From: Watersipora subatra
Taxonomy: Eukaryota > Bryozoa > Gymnolaemata > Cheilostomatida > Watersiporidae
NCBI RefSeq assembly: GCF_963576615.1
Contig: NC_088717.1
Span: 25,013,344-25,077,343 of the forward strand
Direction: 5' to 3'
Length of the DNA: 64,000 bases
Within the stretch, counting starts at the first letter, position 1; each line of letters starts with the position of its first letter. The notes below the pieces were generated by a model, which made no database searches, was not told where the DNA came from, and saw only the letters and a list, made by a program, of their open reading frames with translations. Of this stretch, positions 23,501-35,985 are shown piece by piece. Both the position numbers and the translations under genes were made by a program.

Positions 23501-24192
23501 GTCTATATATTATATATATATAATATATATGAAATATATATACTTAAGGACCTCAATAAGCTTAGAAAGCTACATGATCCTGCAGGCCTATTTGAGAGGC
23601 ATATAAGCTTTTTAAAGCCTATCTAGATTCCTTAGCCCAACAACTTGTAACAAAGTCAGGTGCCCAAGAGACGCCTGCCTATACAACAAGATGAACGCAT
23701 ACCTGAGCTACTTTGTGAGGCTTCCATTGTAACTCTGGAAATGGTTCTTTTTGTTGAAGATGCCATTGCTACCCCCACAGCATTAATTGATGTAATTGCA
23801 AATGACATGTTCAACTAAAACACAGCATATTATATAAAGCCAGCATTATGAAGTCATGATGAAATGACTTCTTGATGAAAATTTCTGGACATTTCTAATT
23901 TTGTCCTCATTAGGTCAGCAACGGACCTTATTACATCGAAGAAGCTACATGTGCATGATGTTATGATTTATGACCCATGATGCATGTGTAGGCTATATAT
24001 AATGCTATAATAGTGCATTTTTAGATAAGCCTAATATGTCACAATGCATGTAGTTTTGTACAGGATATTATAAGGATAACTCTATATACGTCAGGAGAAT
24101 TTGAATTTTCACAGATTTGAAAAGCCACAACAAATATTGCAAAAAGCCACATGCGGCTCTAGAGCCGCACTTTACCTAGCCCTGCTCTGCAT

Positions 24193-26047
24193 TATGTTCC
24201 ACTCAATTAGCAGATTGAAGGTAACTTTGGGTTACTCTCTTGGATTACGAGCTATAGATGAAGAGCAAGTAGATTAAATAAAATGCTGAATGCTATATAT
24301 TACAGATTAATAAAAACTTTCAAATTAAACTACCTCAGTTTCCTTTCAAATTTTATGATTATTAACCCATAAAGTTGCTATAAGTTAACCCCAAGCTGCT
24401 AAATATTCTGTGGCAAAGTTTACATGAATATATAATAGATTAAATATCAATATATGTTTGATATTAAGTCCTCTAGCTTTTTGGTAATTGTCTACACTTA
24501 CGTAGTAGAATATTTAAGACTATTATTGTCTGTTTAATAGTCTATCCTTATGCGCTTGCTACGCCGGCCAATGTTGAGGGATGTTAGACAAAGGGTAATG
24601 TCCTGAGAACTTCTGTAGCTGTACAGATTCATCATTCTCTCTTATGCCTTCTTGTACAATTGTACAATTTTTGTATAATTTTTGTACATAATCACCATTC
24701 ACCAACACAGTCAGCTGTTTACAAGTAAGAGCTTTTCAAACAAAGATCAACCTTCTTACTTGCAAGTAACCTGGAAGTCTCATGGGCCGTAAGAGATCAT
24801 CAGTTGTAACAACTGTATGCACAGTTATTCTGCAATGGCATGGGGTGTTTGATTGCTGTAGATGTGAGATGCGCATTAGAGAGTGGGGGCTTATGTGTTG
24901 AAAGTTGTGAGTTCGAATCCTGGATGGTGCAGTATTTTTTCCCAACTTCCAATCATGTTATCGGACAGACAGAAGAATGGGCACGGCTTTTATAGTAAAT
25001 ATTTCGTAAAAAGTATGAGCTGAGTACATCTGTCTTACATCAGCTCAAAATGTTGACAGATCTGGTCAATTGCTATAAAGAGCTGATGGTTGGTGGAACC
25101 GTTGAAAGAGAAACTAGTTAGTTATCATTAGGCAGATGTTCAGTTAGAGCTATTGCTAGTAAACTATGATTTTTAGTTCTGTTAGAGAGCAAATTTCTAT
25201 AAGTAGCAATGGCTCGTCTTATCTGCATTGCATCATGAAAAACAATTCTTGCTTATCCTAACAAGAACAATGATTCAAGCAAATGAGTACAAGTTATCTT
25301 CTCTTACTTTTACTGAAAGATAAATAAACAAAGATTAATCTTGCTAATCAAGTATTCTAGCTAACAAGTTTTTATAGGAAATATGGAGTTGTCTCTTCTC
25401 CCGCTTTCAATTTGTATGTAACTATTAGTACGAATGACAGTGAGTAGCCTATTTCCATTACTGTATATAAAAAAGTAATTGGAACTAAGCAAAATCTTGA
25501 ATTGTTTTAGTTTTATATTGAATGATAGCAAACAATTTGGGTAGTGATTAAGAATGATGCATAGTATTAATGATCTTTTTTAACCTGCTGGTGCAGTAGA
25601 TTCTAATGCTATACCAGGCAAAATGCTCTAGAAATGAAATTCTAACCACTAATATGTTTTACTATTCAGATAAACAGCTTATATTAAAGTTGTCAGCTTG
25701 TCTCAATACCTAATTTTATTGCAACTGACCATTTATACTAGAATTGGTCGTTTCTTTCAGCTCTTCCATGTCTTACAATTGTCCATTTGCTTTGGTTCCA
25801 AACTCCTGTTTAAAACATTATTCCAATGGAAAGCATGTCTAATAGAAAAAATTCTATCTGAAAACAAAGTTTACTCATTATGAAGATTGAATCGCGGTCA
25901 TTAACCATCTGATAGTCAGTGAGAAAATTTAGCATAACTGTTCAGCTCTACACTAAATCCTCCTAAAAAAAAATTTTTTTTTTATAGTGACCCCGTTTGA
26001 GCAGTTTTCTAATTAATGGGAGTTTCTGTAAATGCCCTCCAAACGGT
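24193..26047. other. No gene seen apart from a SINE
   Basis: The frame at 24736-24945 (minus) is SINE antisense; 25698-25883 is unconvincing. Confidence 0.4.
24815..24990 (+). mobile_element. tRNA-derived SINE
   Basis: A B box GAGTTCGAATCCTGG (24910-24924) is followed by a T-run and AACTTCCAATC...CGGACAGACAGAAG, the tail of this SINE family. Confidence 0.6.
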
Positions 26048-26275
26048 GAAAAGTGTAACAGTGCACCAATTTAACAGTGTAACACTGTAACGCCATAACG
26101 GCATTACGCCGTAACGGCGTACTAGCGGAACAGTGTAACGGTGTAACAGTGTGACGGTGTAACGGTGTAACGGTGTACCATTGTAACGGTGTAAGTGTGT
26201 AACTGTGTAATGGTGTAACAGTGTAACAGTGTAACGCTGTAACGGCGTAACGTCGTAACAGTGCAACAATGTGCT
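26048..26275. repeat. 8-bp minisatellite (CGGTGTAA)n
   Basis: About 28 variant units such as CAGTGTAA, CGGTGTAA and CGCCGTAA. Both long minus-strand frames over it are by-products. Confidence 0.95.
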
Positions 26276-26847
26276 GGGATCTGTGCCGCATGAGGAGATG
26301 GTAGGTTGTCATTTCATGCCTAGTGCTAAAGAGATTAAAATCGGACAGTACAAGCCTCACAAGTTACTTTTTAAAAATGTATTGACAAGAAATAGAAAGC
26401 TACAATGTATGATTACTAATCGAATTAGAGTGCACACACTTTTCTACACTTTGTGGCTAAATACTTTGAGATTCAGAGCTAGCTTTTAAAGCGATTTTGG
26501 ATTCACCAAACCTACTTTGCTAAGGATTCCCATACCTACTCTTCTAGGAATTCCCATGCCTAACCTGGGAATTCTCAACTTTCACCAATTTGAGACTCTG
26601 AGAAAAAAAATCATGGTACTGACTGTGGGTACGCAGTAACTTTTAAATTTTATGCTTACCAATAGACTCGGAGTTATCTCCTACCATTGGCTTTTAGTAA
26701 TAAATGATCAACAGTAATTACTTCAAAGAGGGACCAGCTATAAAAGTCCACAAACAATTAATACTTATTAAGGTCTCAGGCAACTTCATCAGCTATGAGT
26801 TACAGACAGTGTTTGAAGTGTAAGGGTTGTTATGGGGGTACTCTATG

Positions 26848-26985
26848 GTGAGAGGTAGGCAGGACGACTCTTGGGCCAGCGGCCAGCCCAAATCGCGTAG
26901 CGGTGCGAGGAGAGTCCGAGAGGGGCGCTGGAGCGCCCTCTCGGTAGAGGGGGTGTGGGGGAACTCCCCCGCGAAAACTTTTTTT
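26848..26985. other. GC-rich island with hairpins
   Basis: A sharp island of G+C in AT-rich sequence. It holds CGAGAGGGGCGCT/AGCGCCCTCTCG (26917-26943), a near-perfect hairpin, then GGGGGAACTCCCCC (26962-26975). The overlapping frames are by-products. Origin unknown; possibly a transposon end. Confidence 0.6.
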
Positions 26986-28294
26986 AAGATAGTCTGTCTT
27001 ATACCTAATTTCCACAGCTTTTCAGTGAGAGAACAAATATTTTGCAATGGTATAATTAGTAATATTTTATTACACAGTAAATTCATCTTGAGTGCTTAAC
27101 TTTGCAGATATATTCGTTAAAATGGAAATCAAATGAGTTTAGAAGAAACAATCAGTGCAACAAAAAATAAAAAGGGGAATTTCAAGTTTTCTCAAGAAAA
27201 TCAACTGCTCAAGAAAAATGAGAATGGTTTAATTTTTAAGCAAGCACATACAGCCTCATCTTTTAACATAGACACAAAAGGAAACCTAGCAAACAGAGAT
27301 CATCTTAAATCCCAACAATATCACAGTATAACAAATCTATATATGTGTGAGGCATGCAACTGGGATTGGAGCTCAATGCAAACACCAAACATGCAAATCT
27401 TTATATAGAGAATTCAAAACACCTTTTGATGGAGATATTTAGAAGTTTATGTTAAAACTTTCCCAAAAGGTCATAGTGCCATTTGATGATCAGTGTTTGA
27501 TCATGTGACATGACCTTTGACCTGACTTTAGAGCAGAGGCAGTGTGTGTCAAAGTTGAGCACTACAGACTTGTGCCCTGATAGGTTCAACGTGACGTGAC
27601 GTTGGCACAAAAATCTGAAATACTTTAGCATCAATGAGGTATATTTCTAGCTAATTCACCAATGTCCGGTAGTAATTTATTCTTCTATGAACGCAGCTGA
27701 AACCTATAATACATGTGTGTAATCACGATAGTATTTTTAAATGACAGCAACAATGTGTAACTGTATTGGATAATACAAAATTATTTCTCTCTCTATTTTT
27801 GCAGTCGGTCGTTTTAACAATGACTGCCTTATGGCTTAGGCTTTATCACAGACTTTTATGACGTTCTGTTTTCTCGCCTTTCCTTGCCGTCTGTCTGTGT
27901 CTAGTTTCCTCAACTTCATGTTGCGCTTCGCTCATCTTCATATCTCCACCTTGGTCTGCCCTGATTCCTATTTCCTTCTTCGTGAGTTGTGAATATAGTA
28001 GATGTCTTGAAAATCACTCATGACCAATCAACTCATGACCAAATTCTATCAAAATGTCTGTCATAGATGGGAGGGCAGCTTAGGACTTCAGTGTTCTTGA
28101 CCTTATCTAGGTATATATAGTTATTATATATAAAAACAGCAATAGTGAGAAAAACATCAACGAGAATGGTAGTCTGTCTAAGCACTAATCATCAAAACAA
28201 TATCTCTTGGCAAACATGATTGATAATAAAATCAGCTCTTGTAGTCATAACTTTAATGATTAGTGCAAAATATAAACTAATTGCTGCGTAGCCC
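26986..28294. other. No gene seen apart from repeat R2
   Basis: The frame at 27133-27408 (91 residues, Asn/Lys-rich) has no domain or splice support. Confidence 0.4.
27795..27965 (+). repeat. Dispersed repeat R2, copy 1
   Basis: CAATGACTGCCTTATGG and CTCAACTTCATGTTGCGCT recur with changes at 34735-34850. Confidence 0.6.
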
Positions 28295-28296
28295 TA

Positions 28297-28680
28297 CAGT
28301 CAACCCTCGCTTCTTTGAACTTCACTTCCCCTGACTTTCAATTGTCTGGACAGCATCTGCCGTGTCTGTTTGAAGAATGACAACTTTGACTGATAGATGG
28401 CTTTCGCGACAGACGCTGCAAGCAACGCATGCGCCTGAGTAAGTGTTGGACCGTAATATTCGTTTGTTATTATTACTGTTATTAATATTATACTGTACTC
28501 TATTGCAGGTATAATCATATTTTACTCTCATGCATACTGTATATGTGTATTGTATCATATTGTAGTCTAGGAGTATGAGTGTGAGACAATATAGGCTGCC
28601 TAATGTACAGTACAGGACTCAATTGTCAATGTATGGACATGGCCCAGCCTGTATTAGTATGAGCAAACCAGGGTCGACTG
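28297..28680. mobile_element. TA-flanked MITE (pogo/mariner type)
   Basis: TA (28295-28296) then CAGTCAACCCTCGCTTC; the right end is GGTCGACTG then TA (28681-28682). The ends are inverted repeats of about 14 bp. The interior has no transposase. It directly abuts the 68-bp satellite. Confidence 0.7.
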
Positions 28681-28970
28681 TACATGTACTCTATATCTGT
28701 ATGGACATGGCCCAGCCTGTATTAGTATGAGCAAACAAGGGTTGACTGTACATGTACTCTATATCTGTATGAACATGGCCCAGCCTGTATTAGTCTGAGC
28801 AAACAAGGGTTGACTGTACATGTACTCTATATCTGTATGGACATGGTCCAGCCTGTATTAGTCTGAGCAAACAAGGGTCGACTGTACATGTACTCTATAT
28901 CTGTATGAACATGGCCCAGCCTGTATTAGTCTGGGCAAACAAGGGTCGACTGTATATGTACTCTATATCT
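28630..28970. repeat. 68-bp tandem repeat, 5 copies, made from the MITE end
   Basis: Units start at 28630, 28698, 28766, 28834 and 28902 (GTATGGACATGGCCCAGCC). Each holds the last 51 bp of the MITE plus 17 bp of flank (TACATGTACTCTATATC). Confidence 0.9.
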
Positions 28971-29164
28971 GATAGAAAGTTGCCAAGAATAAATGAAAAA
29001 ATCAAAAAGATTTTAATTTAATTTTTATCTAGTGATATTATCACAAATGGCAAACAACATTTTTTGGAAGGTAGACATTTCAAAATAAGTTTAACATATT
29101 TTGTAATACTTTAATTAGATGGTAGTGAAGCATGTTTTACCATCTCTCGAGCAATCCTAAAATC

Positions 29165-29240
29165 TTCTAGAACAGTGGTTCTTAACCAGAATCGATCAAA
29201 CTCTCGGAGTTCTGTGAGTCAGCCTCATAGGTTCGGCGGT
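29165..29240. mobile_element. hAT-type transposon end
   Basis: CAGTGGTTCTTAACCAGAATC followed by GTTCTGTGAGTC and GGTTCGGCGGTGGTGAAG is the terminus of a Charlie-like hAT element. No partner end was found; the extent beyond 29240 is unknown. The open frame 29239-29442 has no recognisable domain. Confidence 0.5.
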
Positions 29241-30624
29241 GGTGAAGACACGTAAGTTGTCACTCAAAGGTAACAGCAGAAGGCACAGTGATTTGCAAAA
29301 GACATTTATTGTCTTTATGACGAAATTGCTGAGTAAGCAAGTGTTTGGCAAACTTCCTCAACCCGTGAGGGACTTGCTCGAGGAGAGTGACAGTCATGGT
29401 CTTATGGTTAATGGAACGCGTATGCCCTTTTACGGGTTGTAGTATAGCCATGACTTTATAAAAATCAGTTGACTTCAGTGGCAGGCCCTGTCTTTATAAA
29501 AATATACGTAATTTATTGTGAGCTTATGCATTGTATTGGTTTTCTTCTTTGAGCGCAAAAGATGTTAATGCACAGTCCCTTTTGTGCACCAGTAAAACAT
29601 ATACCTATGTCTTGAATATGAAAATAATTATATTTTATTTTTGAATAAAAAGGTTTTTGGTGAAAGCGCATATGAAACTGGTGAGTTCAATACAGCCAAC
29701 AAGGTTAAAAACGACTGCGCTAGAAGTTTTTACAGCCTGAGTTATAGAACCCAAGTCACAATCTTCTTTATTATACCCAATTTTCTCCCAAAATATTCCT
29801 GCGTTTATAAAAGCTTTGCTTGCTTCTTTGATTTGCTGAAAGGTTCCAATTTCCAAATAAGATGAATAATAATAAATGCAAATACAAAATACATCATCTG
29901 CCGACCGCTCGACCGCTCTCCGCAGTTAAGCAGAAATACTCTGTAGAATTGATTATCTTGTGAGGCTTCAATCTGTTTACTCAAAATCTAAAGTGACATT
30001 GAGCTAGTCAACATTGATAGTTAACCACTTCTATAGTCTGTAGGAACAACTGGGTCAGTGAACTTGACAAGTTGAATGCTACCCTAGCAGGTGCTTGTTT
30101 AGCAGAAGAGGCAGCTTAAGAAAGTTACACGGCATCATAAAATGTGAAAAAGACTTTAAAGAGCCACTCACACACTTTGATAATGGCGAACACAAAACAG
30201 AACATGCCTGCTATACAAAGAGTTACGCAGGAGAATAACATTCATTTCCAATGTAAAGAACTGCATGATTCAAAGAGAAATTTGAATCGTTGGCAGGCTC
30301 TTTCAATCCTTTGATGTCAGAGACTGAAAATGTTAATAATAAATTTATCACTTCAATTTAGAGTGCAAGCCTCCAGATTAGATATGTTTACTAGAAACAA
30401 TAAATATATAACAGTTGTCAACTAGGGAGTAATCACTCCCTAGTGTTTATCACTATTTAGCAACTACTGCAGAGTCAGCCAATCAGGTTGTCTTAAGTTA
30501 CTAACACATTAAAGGTTAATTGACAGCATTTAAAAATGGTATTTACTAGTACACTGACAGTCTAGTACATTTTGATAGATTTTCCGATGTAATAACTATA
30601 CATACAATTATTCAGCAATGCTAG

Positions 30625-30790
30625 TGAATGGTCGATCGTTGCAGTCGTTAGAGTGTTGAATGTTGCGAGTTTGAATCCTGCTCGAGGTAATCTTTTTTAA
30701 ACTCCAATCTTAGTTTTGAACAAACAGAGAGACAGACAGACGGACAGACAATGGTCTTATCCTGGTATTATACCCTTATAAAACACTTAT
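30625..30790 (+). mobile_element. tRNA-derived SINE
   Basis: An A-box-like GGTCGATCGTTGCAGTCG and a B box GAGTTTGAATCCTGC are followed by CTCCAATCTTAG and a GACAGACAGACGGACAGAC tail. Confidence 0.65.
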
Positions 30791-31494
30791 ATTTCGATGG
30801 TATTTAGTTTCGTGAGTAGCATACAGAGTAAAATTTCACTGCAACTTAATTTCGCAGCTCTGATGAGTGCAAAAATATAGTGATGTGAAAATAAATGCAG
30901 TGGAACAAACATAATTAGATTTTTCAAGTCCAGTTCACTGGTAAGAAAAATTTTTTCAATTTGGGACTAGTTTGTAATTGTGAACCGCAGGTAGAATTGT
31001 ATGGGCGAGATCGATATTGCAATTTGATAGCTTGCTGCCATGTGTTTCTTGGAGTATCAATGAACAAAGCTATTTAATTTCGCGTTTTCGCTCGTTCGTT
31101 ATGATAGTTTAGTTTTGCTCATGAAACTTTCGCGAGAGGATGACTCCCCGAAAACGCGAAAGTCAGATGAGCAAATAGATAAGTGTCCTAGGGTAGTAAA
31201 GATTTATAACAATATAATCAGGATATTTCATGCTTCGTTAATGATTTGGTTGTTAGTAGAACAACAAACCAGTTGTTGAGGGAAAAACACTGGCGATGCA
31301 AGCGGCAAGCTGTGGCATAGGAAAGTAATTTTTTTAGCGAAACGCGGACATACAATAGGTATACTACATGATATGTTTGTCAATTTTTCAAAAGATAAAT
31401 GACAAGCAAATGGAAAAAAGCATAAACCTTCATCCGTTGGCTCCTTCCGCTACAACTGAATGTACATGATGCAAAAACCTATCTAATTGTACTG

Positions 31495-31632
31495 CAGATT
31501 GACTAGCTATATAGAGGGACTAATTACATAGACTCTATATATAGAGTGACTAGCTATATAGAAGGTTTAGCTATATATAAAGACTAGCTATATAGAAGGA
31601 CTAGCTATATAGAAGGACTAGCTATACATATT
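31495..31632. repeat. Short tandem repeat of GACTAGCTATATAGAAG
   Basis: Several imperfect 17-20 bp units of ACTAGCTATATAGA with palindromic AGCTATATAG; a local AT-rich expansion. Confidence 0.85.
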
Positions 31633-32367
31633 ACATTAAAATTGTGCTGGAATTTTTATTCATATCAAACTAGCTACTGTAAGTTGACAGCTCCGGTAAG
31701 TAGGCTATGAATCATGTTCCCTTGTTGCAAAATTCTCTAAGCTCAACTATACTTGGTAGTAGTAGCAAGTTGAAAGATTTGGAGTTAGCTCCCTCTGAGG
31801 GGTAGCAATAAGCTGAATCGTTCTACAGTGAGTTTTCCAATTCCTTGGAAATTAGCTTGACATCGCCATAGAGTTAAACCCAGAATTTTACCTGCTACCT
31901 ACATAGTCAACTCACGCGGAAGACAAAATTTTCTTAAGCTACTTGCTCAACAAGTTTTAATTATTGTTTATTATTGTCTAGCAGTAAGTCTGCTATTTCT
32001 CGAGATTTCTTGTACAATTAGTGCAAATTGCTACACTGCCTTCACATGTGTAATCCTTGAACACTCTTTCAAAGCAATTCAACGCATTCGTTGAGGACAA
32101 TTGTCCTTAATGCATATGAAGATGATTTATTGAGTCTTTAATCAGATAGATTGTGACACATTTATACAAAAATGAAAGTTCTAAGATTGTAAATTGAACC
32201 TGTCATTGCTTGAAGTAGACCTACTTTTACACATTTAATAAGCCACAGTGAGTCTGTTCTTATAATTCTTTTCCCACAAGAGATTTTTAATGTCACAAAA
32301 ACACAGAACATGAATAACATCAATAACACACTTTTACTATGCTGAAGGTCATTGCGCAAAATCTAAC

Positions 32368-32450
32368 GGCGGTTGAATTGGCGCAGTTGCTAGGGTATTG
32401 GAATCTTAAGCTGAATATCACAAGTTGAGGCCCTTACATGATAATCTTTT
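32368..32450 (+). mobile_element. SINE head, truncated
   Basis: TTGAATTGGCGCAGTTGCTAG is an A-box-like tRNA start; a degenerate B box CAAGTTGAGGCCC follows. The tail is missing. Confidence 0.4.
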
Positions 32451-33487
32451 ATGAATACTTTAGTTACAGCCTGTCTTATTTCTTCAGTACGTTGGTATCA
32501 AGAATAATTACAAGACGATCAAAGTTCTATAAGTATGAAGCTGGCATTTTTAGCAAGTTCCGTAAAATCAAACTCATTTTAAACAATGAATTTTTTGAGT
32601 TCTCAGCTATGCAGAAATACACCTTGGTTGTAAGTCGAATTAATCATATTGAAATATGCCAAGAATTTTGGAGACGAAATGTTATTTGAACTCAAAAAAC
32701 AGGTAAATACAACTTTTAAATTTTCATTTTGGCATGCCTCAATGTTTTTGCCCAAATTTGGTTAATAATGATAACAGCATTAAAAACCTTTAGAATACTT
32801 TGGAGGGTTTCCAGTGTTAAATAATTAATATGCAAGTTTGTTATAAAAGTGCTCAGCTCCTTCTGGTCTGCGCTGTAAACAACGCTGAATAACTCTAAAA
32901 ATACAGACAATGATATACATTCAATGAGTGAATTGCAGTAATTAGTGCCAAGTGTTTGCGGTGTGATTTAACACTCATCCAAAACAAAAAGCATTTTCCC
33001 AGCAAAGCTTGAAATGAGACAAAAACGAGCTATGTGAACGTAAACATGTGGTTTTGAAACTTAAAATTAATGTGGTAAAAAATTGCCTTCACAACTTTAT
33101 CTCTTCAAAGTTAAATTTCTTGTTAGATCACATGACTTAGGAACATTCCTGCGCACAGGAAACTTCTTTGCTAATACCATAAGCATGTTTGAGCAATATT
33201 TCTCAGTTGCAAAACTGTGTTACATTTAGCATTTCATTTATAAATTCCAGAATAAACTAACCGATGAACTAGTTACTGAACTAGAGAGAATGTAAAGTAG
33301 GTTACCGCATAGCAGATGGCTGAAAATGAAAAAAACCAGTGCTAGTTGCAAAAGCGTTATAATGGCTTCGCTACAAAAATGATGCACATATAAACTTTTA
33401 CCTTTGTAGGTACGGTTCACGAGAGCCAATTTCAAGTACCTGTACTTGTGCTTGGCTTCCCGTACTCCTTCATTTTTTATTATTCAC

Positions 33488-33908
33488 TATGTATATAAAG
33501 GTGTCAGGGTGTCGTAGTGGTAACGCCTTTGACCAGCGACCATGGGGCTGGTGGTTGAGTCCTGCTTAACGCTGAACTGACAAAAAGCTCTCAGCAAGCT
33601 TTCAACCCTACATTGCTGGGTCTTTCAGACCTAGACCAAAACTTGGAGACCTGTGTACCACACTGACCACCTAGACACACTAAAGTTCCACCTCTGTCCT
33701 TCGCACACTGAGCAAGTAAAATGGCTACCTGGCTCAGTCAGACTGGACGTTTTGCATTGGTATCCCTTCAGGTTAATCTGACAGTTCTGGAAGTGGTAAA
33801 TACTGAGAACCGGGTCACCTCCTCTCTACCATACTGCTTGACCCAAGCATGCATCGCTAAGATACAAGCCATTGTCGATTTTAGACAGACACCCTTATTA
33901 TTATATAA
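33488..33908 (+). mobile_element. tRNA-derived SINE of a second family, long body
   Basis: GGGTGTCGTAGTGGTAACGCC (A box) and GTGGTTGAGTCCTGC (B box) are followed by a 350-bp body, ending in TTATTATTATATA. The open frame 33721-33954 inside is not a gene. Confidence 0.65.
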
Positions 33909-33919
33909 AGTTGGGAACA

Positions 33920-34335
33920 ATCGAATGACAAAACATTTTCCTTCGACACAGTGAATATATAGGCGTTTACTAATCATAGGCTTTTGTATACCTGTAATAC
34001 CTATAGGCGTGTTCTAATCATAGGTTTTTGTATACTTGTATTTCCAGTTTCACACCCATGAATATATGTTAGTCACGGTAATTTTCGCCCAGAATATGAC
34101 ACCTCAGGTGATGTTTGCGAAAAGAGAGATCTGATGTGAACATGTCACGGATGTCATAAAGCCCGGATGTCATAGAGCCCGATGTGAAATTAAGGAGTGG
34201 CCCAGCATTTTATACATAGGCCGTGTAGAGAGTATTTTGACCATATATTCCGCTTGTCAATCACTTTGGTCTTATCAGCTTGTTTACCATCTGTATTGTT
34301 TCATCTATTCTCCCATGCTTATTATCCAGTGTGAT
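33920..34335 (+). repeat. Dispersed repeat R1, copy 1
   Basis: Shares CAAAACATTTTCCTT, TTTCCAGTTTCACACC, GTTAGTCAC and CCGCTTGTCAAT...CAGCTTGTTTAC with 41515-41830 in the same order and orientation. Family unknown. Confidence 0.7.
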
Positions 34336-34704
34336 TCCATCTGTACTGGTGGATACATATGCCTAGTTGCATTATTTAACTATTCAAAAATCTTTGTTTG
34401 CTACTCTGTGAGGAGTCCAGTTAACTAACTTGAAAATATAATAACGATCTCAATTCCTGATTGATGTTTCTGGTTTGTGATAGGAATTCAATGAGTGGTA
34501 AATACCATGTTTACCATGGCCTTCTTCATAGTTAATATAGATGAATACAGGGAACAATGGAAACTTTGGGCTGCTTTAATGCTCTCAGAGTAGGTGAAAG
34601 TGAGCGATCTTGCACCTTTTGTTATTGCCGTAGCCAAAAGTTGAAAGTTTTAGACGTTTTATTTCTGAAGTATTTTCTTCAAGCATATAAAAACAAGCCT
34701 CTAC

Positions 34705-34855
34705 AACGTTTTTAGCTCTTCCAGTCAGTTGTTTCGACAATGACTGTCTTATGGTTCAGGTTTTATCACTGACTTCCATGTAGCTCTGTTTTCCACCTTC
34801 TCCTACCATCTTACCAAGTTTTATCAACTTCATGTTATGCTCCACTACATCTTGT
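34705..34855 (+). repeat. Dispersed repeat R2, copy 2
   Basis: CAATGACTGTCTTATGG and ATCAACTTCATGTTATGCT match the copy at 27.8 kb. Confidence 0.6.
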
Positions 34856-35384
34856 TTAAATAAATATAAAATATTTTAAATACTCATATACCAGTTCGAG
34901 GTCGCTACTTTCAGTTTTGTAATTTTTTGGTCTGTGCGGAAACATCTGTTATGTTGAATGAAAAATTTAAATGTTTGTATTAGCTTGAATAAAGCATTTG
35001 AAGCTTAGTAAAACAAGTTTACCAACAAAAATAAAAGTTGATTGAAAGTTAACTGTGTTGTAGTTTGGCATAAGTTAATAAGGGCATAATGTAGAGTATA
35101 ATGATAGACGAAGGGCGAGGGAAGGCATGGGCATACACACATACTAGAGTTAGGTTCCTAGGCACTAGGGCCATACAAAAATTAGCTGCAGTAACAAGGC
35201 ACTCACCAGTAAATTACTAGGGTCAGTTTAGTTTCATACCTAATATCAGGTTTATTTTGAAGAAGATTCTACAAAAGTCCTTGACACTAAAAAAAGCCCT
35301 GGTAACCAAGCCTTTCCAAACTCTTGAGGTTTTGAGCTAACCTACAGTGTATTCAACTTGCGTAATAATAATTTTTATTATAAT

Positions 35385-35520
35385 TAGAGCCATGTTCATC
35401 TGTCTTTCCAAAGTCTCGGTTGGATGTAGGAAAAAACTCCATCATTGGTGATTTGAACCTGCGACATTTGGTGTGGTATAGCAAAATTCAAACCCTCGTG
35501 CCAATCGACCACTTCCAGCG
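35385..35520 (-). mobile_element. tRNA-derived SINE
   Basis: On the minus strand GGTCGATTGGCACGAGGG (A box), CGCAGGTTCAAATCACC (B box) and a tail CTTTGGAAAGACAGATG. The same family as the 30.6-kb copy. Confidence 0.6.
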
Positions 35521-35837
35521 CTTCAGAATAATTTTGTGCAGAGTTATTCTCTATGCTTTATCGGCACGCTTGATGGTCTCTCACAACACAATGTTTTCTT
35601 ACTGGTTAATAATGAAGGTGAGGAGAAACGATAGAAGCATTGGGCTGCTCAAATGTCTGCAAACATTATGAATTGTTAAAAGTATATATCTCTACAATAT
35701 ATATAATATATGTATATAATATAATATATAATGGTTTATCGGCAATAGTTTCATTCCAAACCGACAGAATTTTCAAACTATGAAATAGAGGAATAAATAA
35801 ATCTGTCTCTTTTCTTCTTCTTCGTTTTAATCTCAAT

Positions 35838-35985
35838 TAAGATTTGTCAATTTTAATTTTGAAACATCCTGGCAGTCAGATCATCTCAAACATAAAAAAC
35901 AATCGCAAACAATAGAAAAATACAGATAACCTACCTAAGTTTGAGATCTACTAAAAGTTTGTTTAAGTTCCTGTTTGAGGATTAG
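35838..35985. mobile_element. Long-TIR MITE family 2, half copy
   Basis: Only one arm is present: TTTTGAAACATCCTGGCAGT followed by CTCAAACATAAAAAAC and a degenerate ATCTACTAAAAG end. It matches the right arms at 6310-6490 and 47780-47890. Confidence 0.65.

Larger units (their letters stand above)
19783..24184 (-). mobile_element. Degenerate hAT transposon with nested insertions
   Basis: The left end (GGGAATGGGCAAAG) and right end (complement reads CAGGGCTAGGTAAAG) are imperfect inverted repeats of the hAT type CAGGGGTGGGCAAA. They are flanked by a near-perfect 8-bp duplication, CTCTACAT (19775-19782) and CTCTGCAT (24185-24192), the length expected of hAT. The interior holds a broken transposase gene on the minus strand, a 1,001-bp inserted element at 21579 and a Penelope fragment with AT microsatellites at 22.8-23.5 kb. 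The element is old, judging by its stops and frameshift. Confidence 0.8.
28971..33487. other. No gene seen apart from transposon pieces and SINEs
   Basis: Frames at 29635-29865 and 32438-32689 have no recognisable domain. Confidence 0.4.

Noticed and set aside
24900..24925. Possible tRNA gene from the GAGTTCGAATCC B box
   Set aside because: No acceptor-stem pairing could be formed, and the SINE tail follows; the same applies to B boxes at 30660, 33550 and 35450.
26009..26360. Two long His/Tyr/Thr-rich minus-strand frames
   Set aside because: They are readings of the 8-bp CGGTGTAA minisatellite in different frames.
33721..33954. 77-residue plus-strand frame with ordinary composition
   Set aside because: It lies inside a SINE body with recognisable Pol III boxes upstream.
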